In this document: positions 58,788 through 64,000 of the stretch, one piece after another | Layout of the letters: each line of letters opens with the position of its first letter | Position numbering within the stretch: position 1 is the first letter of the stretch | From: Pycnopodia helianthoides | Taxonomy: Eukaryota; Echinodermata; Asteroidea; Forcipulatida; Asteriidae | DNA: 64,000 nucleotides | Direction of reading: 5' to 3' | Assembly (NCBI GenBank): GCA_032158295.1 | Contig: CM063246.1 | Location: forward strand, 3,815,371 to 3,879,370 | The notes under the pieces: generated by a model | What the model saw: the letters and a program-made list of their open reading frames with translations, nothing else | Databases searched by the model: none | Told to the model about the DNA's origin: nothing | Position numbers and translations under genes: made by a program

Positions 58788-61227
58788 TCAGGTTGCATGG
58801 TCTGTACTTTCCGAGTCCAACAGGGGGAAACGTCCAAGTCCTATTAGTGAACTTTTGCGATGAATTCAGAAAGCACTTGGTGCAATACGGCTCTTACTAC
58901 ACATCGGTTTAAGAGTAAAAACCATTAAAATAGTTTTATAACCATCTGTTTTCTTATTTCCAGCTGCTCTTGAAACCGCCCATACTCTCGAAAAGAGTGA
59001 AATGATTCATTTAATTTATCCCACGTAATCAGTTGGGGATCGAAAACCAATGAAATCATTTGAAAATCCCGTCACACGCGGGATTCGAACAGAGGCGAAA
59101 TTCGGGGTGCACAGAAGCGAAAGTCAGGGCATGATACCATTAAGCAAACCTGGTCATATTAAGAGTGGTTCAAACTTTGTCTTTGGCGTACGTTTAGTCT
59201 AACGTGGGTAGATTCCGGGTTTGTCGTAATAAAACGTCAGTCACTTACAGACGATTTACAGTGGGGTCCTCTTACATGAGATGCGCATACCGAAAGGTCA
59301 AAGTCTATCAAAGGACCGCTATAGATATGAATATGAGATGGTATTAAAAATGGAACATTTTAAAATGTAAGCTCCTGTACCGCCAACTTTAAGAAAATGA
59401 ACATAACACCAACTCGGCAATGTTTCACTTATTCTGCTTCACTTATTCTTATTCTGTCCCGCACTTTTGTGTTAAGGATGGATCTCTATGTGATTAAAAC
59501 TTCCAGTATAGAAAAAATATCTTTCAAAATGTTTGATACACGTAAAACAGAACATCACAATGAAGAGGACATTATCACGTCGGGATGGACACGATCAAAA
59601 CACAAATAATTGTCCAATGCCAGGAACCAATGTGTAACAACAGCGACAACAACAACATCAACAACAGCAGCAGCGGCAGCTGCAGCAGCAGCAACAACAA
59701 TCATCCAACAGCAACAGCAACAGCAGCAGCAACAATAACAACAACAACAACATCAACAAAAACAGCAACAGCAAAACTGTAAAAACAGGCAGTTTAAATG
59801 TATAGGCCTTTACAAAGAAAACCTCTCTATACTTAAAACGTAAAAAGCCGCACTTTTGAACCTTACACGTAAGCCCATTACCATAGTAGAGATTACACGC
59901 TTCTACCTGTTTATCGAAATTATTATGAACTTAATGCAAACGGTGATTGTCCATCAAATAATAGTGACCACAACTAGAGCATCATCTGGCAAAGGCTTTG
60001 GCCAGAATTTTGTATATCCGTCTTAATGACTGTCAAGTGTGATACGAGGAGGCTTAACGGCAGCGGGTACAAGTATAGGCTTTCTATTGTAACTCTCTTA
60101 TTAAGTAACTCATCTGCATAACTACTAGATGGGGACCGCATCCCGGAGAGCAAGTTGAATGACTTTGTCACAAAAAAAAATTACAACAACAAAATAAAAA
60201 CACCACTTCAACCGCCATTATGTGGTGGGGAAATTACTCCGGGTATACGGGGGAACAAAGCAATAGCAGGTCTGTCCTACAGATGAGGTCGTGGGTTAGA
60301 AGCGGCTTAGTGGTATTTTGTTTAAAAGCTTTCACTGGAGGTCTCAACGGAAATACGCGGGGGTAAAGAGAAGTGCGCGTACACGAGTAAAATATACTAA
60401 TGTATTCCTTCATTAGTGTATGGGTTTTTTCTTTTTTTGGACAAGAGTAGCTGGGTGATTTCTCGTGGGAATTATACGTTATTAAAAAAAATTCACTGAT
60501 ATGATATTAGCAACAATAACACCACGGTATAGAAAGATGATGACGCGCAGACTTATTAGTCGGGTGACTGGGCCAAGGCGACGAGTTTGGTTTGTGTTGT
60601 TGTTGTTGTTGTTGGTTTTTTTTTACCAGTCTTTGGGAACTACAGTTAGTATTCATAAAATCAGTGACGAGGTGACCTTTACTTTGTTTTGATGCGAACA
60701 AGAGGTAGCTTCTTCTCTTTTCATCCTGCACTTCTTTGAGTTTCTAGCTGTGACCTTTACCTCCTTGTCCATCTTAGCTCTTTACAATCTGTTGTCGGTA
60801 AAGTTCTCTGTTAAGAACTCTCGGCTCGATTTCACAGACCACTATAAGATTCATCTTAAGATGGGTTGTCAATATTGCCATGGTGGTCTTTATTGTGACA
60901 TCACACTTTGCTTAGCAAATCAGATTGAGGTGTAGTTAAGATTAATCTTGGCTTTTTGTGAAAACAGCCTCAGTAGCTTGTTTCATAAAGGCATCTCTCT
61001 TTAATACTTGTTTTTTTTTTTTTATTTTCCGATTCATTGTGTCAACAATAATTGTTATTCTTGTGGTTCTTTATACAACTGCGTTCAATTGACTTTCTCT
61101 ATAACTGACTATATGTACATTTTGCAATACGGAAATAATTGTTGAGTTGAATTGAATTGAATAAATATTCCTTTCTCCAAGGCAGGATCCGTTGACCAAG
61201 GCAGGATTGGGACCTGTTGCCACTTAC
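58788..61227. other. No gene seen; repeats
   Basis: It contains a tRNA-like antisense fragment near 59066-59155 (cgcgggattcgaaca), a CAA/CAG-rich run at 59630-59777, a (GTT)n run near 60596-60615 and a T run at 61010-61024. Confidence 0.5.
59630..59777. repeat. CAA/CAG trinucleotide-like repeat
   Basis: Imperfect caa, cag and aac triplets over about 150 bp. It would read as poly-Asn/Gln/Ser/Thr in different frames, but no gene context supports coding. Confidence 0.9.
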
Positions 61228-61321
61228 TTTCCATGTTGCTCTCTGCGGCTTGGCTCATCACCAGCACGTTGGGCCCCTTTGGTTCGGCGTTCAAACGACC
61301 CATGACGAGTGAGTTCCGCAT
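61228..61321 (-). CDS. Probable start exon of an unrecognised gene
   Basis: Reading leftward from ATG at 61321, the exon gives MRNSLV then MGRLNAEPKGPNVLVMSQAA and ESNME, ending at a consensus gtaagt donor (complement of 61222-61227) in phase 1. No acceptor lies just upstream, so this is taken as a first coding exon. The second ATG (61303) has the better start context (G at -3 and at +4) and would give an MG N-terminus, a possible myristoylation context. Composition is GC-rich against an AT-rich background. The function is unknown and no downstream exon was identified. Confidence 0.45.
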
Positions 61322-61900
61322 TCAGTTTTGAGAAAAGGGGATTTATTGAAAGTACAAAATAATTTATACCTGAACGTTCACTAATGACTGCTTTTATTTA
61401 CACTTACACTAAGTTAAGGAGCATTTGTTTTATATGTTTAGTAACGTTGTTCAGACACATTGAATGCACTTGTAATTTTTTTTAAAGTAAGGTAGCTAAG
61501 CTTAACTAAAGCCCTCCTAATCCTAAAATCACAATGTCTTGTGACCTTGGTCGGTTACAACCATACAAACTGTAATAGTCTGAAGAAAAGAAATCCAACT
61601 TTGGTTCTAATTCTTGCACCTGGGATTTATATCTTCGTGTCTTACTTTCCCTATTTATCATGTTTGTGCCTTTTGAAAATCCCAACTCCGTATATGTGTG
61701 TGTGGACAGCAGGCATAGGAATACAAAGTACTATAATTTATTTTTACTTCACCCACAACCATTACATGCATATAAAACAAATTTTACCACCAAATACAAG
61801 CTGACTTCTCATACGGTTACACACCTATGTTCCGACACCCTTAATGTATTTTCCTCTCCCTAACCCCAACCCTAATCCTAACTCTAGCGTGTAGATCATG
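61322..61900. other. No gene seen
   Basis: This is upstream of the start exon on the - strand. Two overlapping short frames at 61541-61863 have no family or splice support. Confidence 0.45.
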
Positions 61901-61924
61901 AGCGGTTATCGAAACATATATTTG

Positions 61925-62220
61925 TCGGAAAATTAGGGGTGTCGGAACATAGGGGTGTCGGAACATAGGGGTGTCAGAACGTAGGGATGTCGGAACATAG
62001 GGGTGTCGGAACATAGGGGTGTCAGAACGTAGGGATGTCGGAACATAGGGGTGTCGGAACATAGGGGTGTTGGAACATAGGGGGTGGGAACATAGGGGTG
62101 TCGGAACATAGGGGTGTCTGAACATAGGGGTGTCTGAATATGGGGGTGTCGGAACATAGGGGTGTCGGGACATAGGGGTGTCGGAACATAGGGGTGTCGG
62201 AACATAGGGGTGTCGGAACG
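61925..62220. repeat. 16-bp minisatellite
   Basis: About 18 units of gtgtcggaacatagggg with single-base variants (tcagaacgtaggga, tctgaacat). A third unit type alternates at the left. Long frames here come from the repeat. Confidence 0.95.
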
Positions 62221-63075
62221 CAGAGCAGTGATCACCTACACCACTAGCCACATTTTCTGGTAGTTGTTTATAAATTATATTTACTTCGTGGTAAAACCGT
62301 GATGGGACAGCCAAGTCAACTTTCCACAAAGTTCCTTTTGTCCTGTCCTTTTGTCAAAGTTTTGTTTTCTTTCCGTAAGCTGCAACCAACCCACCCAACC
62401 ATCGTCATCATTATATCAGTTCGCAATAGAGATGTCACTGTTCATAATAAATATATCTCTATTAAAGAAATTAAACATTAACTTTGTACACCCGAAGCAG
62501 AGATATCTCTGTTACTAATAGAGATATCTCTATTTTATATTAAATGTCAAGAATGTACGTCATACTACCGTGTAAGAACAATATTATTGAAGGTCACGTG
62601 CAATTCAATCCACCCGCGTAAACAAGACTTTGATACATCGTAGAGGGGGTAAAGTAAAAAAAAAAAGGGATTTGGTTGAATATTTAGTTTCTCGGTACAG
62701 TTTAATATAGGGATAGTCATTGTGAAACAACTGGAATTGTAATGCTTGCTGTTGTGGTCAGATAGATAAAAGTATGTTAGTGTTAAAGTGTTACTAGAGC
62801 GACATTTGCTACGGTTCCCTTATCCAATAAAACTGTAGAATGATACTTCATTATGTCACATAAAAAAAATCCAAAGATTTGGCCCTTTTAGTCTTGCCTA
62901 AATAACGACTTTAACAGACCCAATTTTTGGCACTCGCCACTCCGAATCGCGAAAAGACCCCCACGTAGAGTCTCTTTGCACACAGCTTCCGCGAACAACT
63001 GTATGACGTCACAGAGTGGTATAGGTCCTGTGTTTTCACCATACAGCGTCATGTACTTCCCCGCACTCAAGCGTG
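62221..63075. other. No gene seen
   Basis: A short cluster of agagatatctct palindromes lies at about 62426-62536 (three to four copies). Otherwise nothing is recognised. Confidence 0.5.
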
Positions 63076-63470
63076 TTGGTTTGTTTGTTGGGATGTTGGG
63101 GTGTTTGTTTGTTTGTTTGTTTGTTTGTTCGTTTGTTTGTTTGTTTGTTTGTTTGTTTGTTTGTTTGTTTGTTTGTTTGTTTGTTTTTTTGTTTGTTTGT
63201 TTGTTTGTTTGTTTGTTTGTTTGTTTGTTTGTTTGTTTGTTTGTTTGTTTGTTTGTTTGTTTGTTTGTTTGTTTGTTTGTTTGTTTGTTTGTTTGTTTGT
63301 TTGTTTGTTTGTTTGTTTGTTTGTTTGTTTGTTTGTTTGTTTGTTTGTTTGTTTGTTTGTTTGTTTGTTTGTTTGTTTGTTTGTTTGTTTGTTTGTTTGT
63401 TTGTTTGTTTGTTTGTTTGTTTGTTTGTTTGTTTGTTTGTTTGTTTGGTGGGGTGTTTGTTTGTTTCTTT
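63076..63470. repeat. (TTTG)n tetranucleotide tract
   Basis: About 340 bp of nearly pure tttg (63101-63447), with a single ttcg and a tttt variant near the left end. Frames on both strands (FVCL or TNKQ repeats) are artefacts. Confidence 0.98.
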
Positions 63471-63476
63471 GTTAGG

Positions 63477-64000
63477 ATTGGGTTAGGATTGCTGTTGAAC
63501 ACAATAGACCTTTATGTACATGGCTGCTTTTTGGCTGATCACGTTTTCCATTGTCTCATTAAATGATTGCCATAACTATACGACAAACTATCACATCATT
63601 ATTATTCATTTGAATAATTTTTTGACAGATAAGTCTCGATCCCCGATGTTTGTATAGCTCCCCATAGACCTCGCTTACGCTAGATCCAGAAAGGTGGATC
63701 AGACCCAATCTGATCCGCCAATGTGGATTAACAGCTAGTGTAGTTGCAAACAAAACAGGTTCAAGATCCTGCAACTTTAATCCATCTTTTGAGGAGGGTT
63801 GAACCCTGCAATAGTTCCACTGCGAAGATTGGCGTTAACGTACATTAAAACGGATTCTGCTCACTTACGGGGGTAGTCGTATTAATCAAATATATATTTG
63901 TGTTTTTATTTATCTAATATAATAATATAATGGTTTTTATACAGCGCTTTACACACTCAAAGGGCGTCTTAAATCACTTCACACTTATTACCCCTGGTCA
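63477..64000. other. Right edge, no gene seen
   Basis: The last 85 bp (ttatacagcgctttacacac, ctcaaagggcgtct) resemble the 3' part of a common marine SINE or LINE tail. The remainder shows nothing. Confidence 0.4.

Noticed and set aside
58964..59007. Terminal exon LLLKPPILSKRVK with stop
   Set aside because: A good acceptor, but only 13 codons and no link to any exon chain.
61841..62329. PTPLCSDTPMFRH repeat protein on the - strand
   Set aside because: Translation of a 16-bp minisatellite; several frames are open together.
62888..63566. FVCL and TNKQ repeat proteins
   Set aside because: Products of a pure TTTG tract; not genes.

Overview
The window looks like the nuclear genome of a marine deuterostome, most likely an echinoderm and perhaps a sea star. 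It is AT-rich, genes are split into short GT-AG exons, introns are full of small inverted-repeat elements, and there are several copies of a tRNA-derived SINE. The species is inferred; no ribosomal or mitochondrial marker is present.

One gene can be read with confidence. On the + strand, from 1249 to at least 32563, thirteen exons with fully compatible splice phases encode the C-terminal half of an adhesion G-protein-coupled receptor. Exons 1-5 carry the distal GAIN domain and an intact GPS autoproteolysis site. Exons 6-12 carry the seven-helix domain and exon 13 starts the cytoplasmic tail. The N-terminal extracellular exons must lie upstream of the window. Tail exons are uncertain: candidates are at 33695-33801 (in-frame stop) and 37468-37564. 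In the cell the receptor would sit in the plasma membrane, be cleaved at His-Leu|Thr during folding, and signal through a tethered agonist.

On the - strand there are two probable 5' exons of unrecognised genes: a signal-peptide exon at 54168-54405 and a short start exon at 61228-61321. A third, weaker, open segment lies at 50373-50570. Their downstream exons were not found.

The rest is mostly mobile and tandem DNA. By region: a SINE and a 36-bp minisatellite (1.5-2.9 kb); a LINE relic split by a hAT-like element (4.8-5.6 kb); a 1.87-kb foldback element (5.7-7.5 kb); an antisense LINE relic abutting the TM1 exon (9.1-9.5 kb); a 31-32-bp minisatellite (12.9-14.3 kb); a 4.2-kb composite foldback with a satellite core inside another element (17.7-21.9 kb); many palindromic MITEs (22-57 kb); a LINE 3' end (58.0-58.8 kb); and a 16-bp minisatellite plus a long TTTG tract near the right edge. 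No rRNA gene, functional tRNA gene or CRISPR array is seen.
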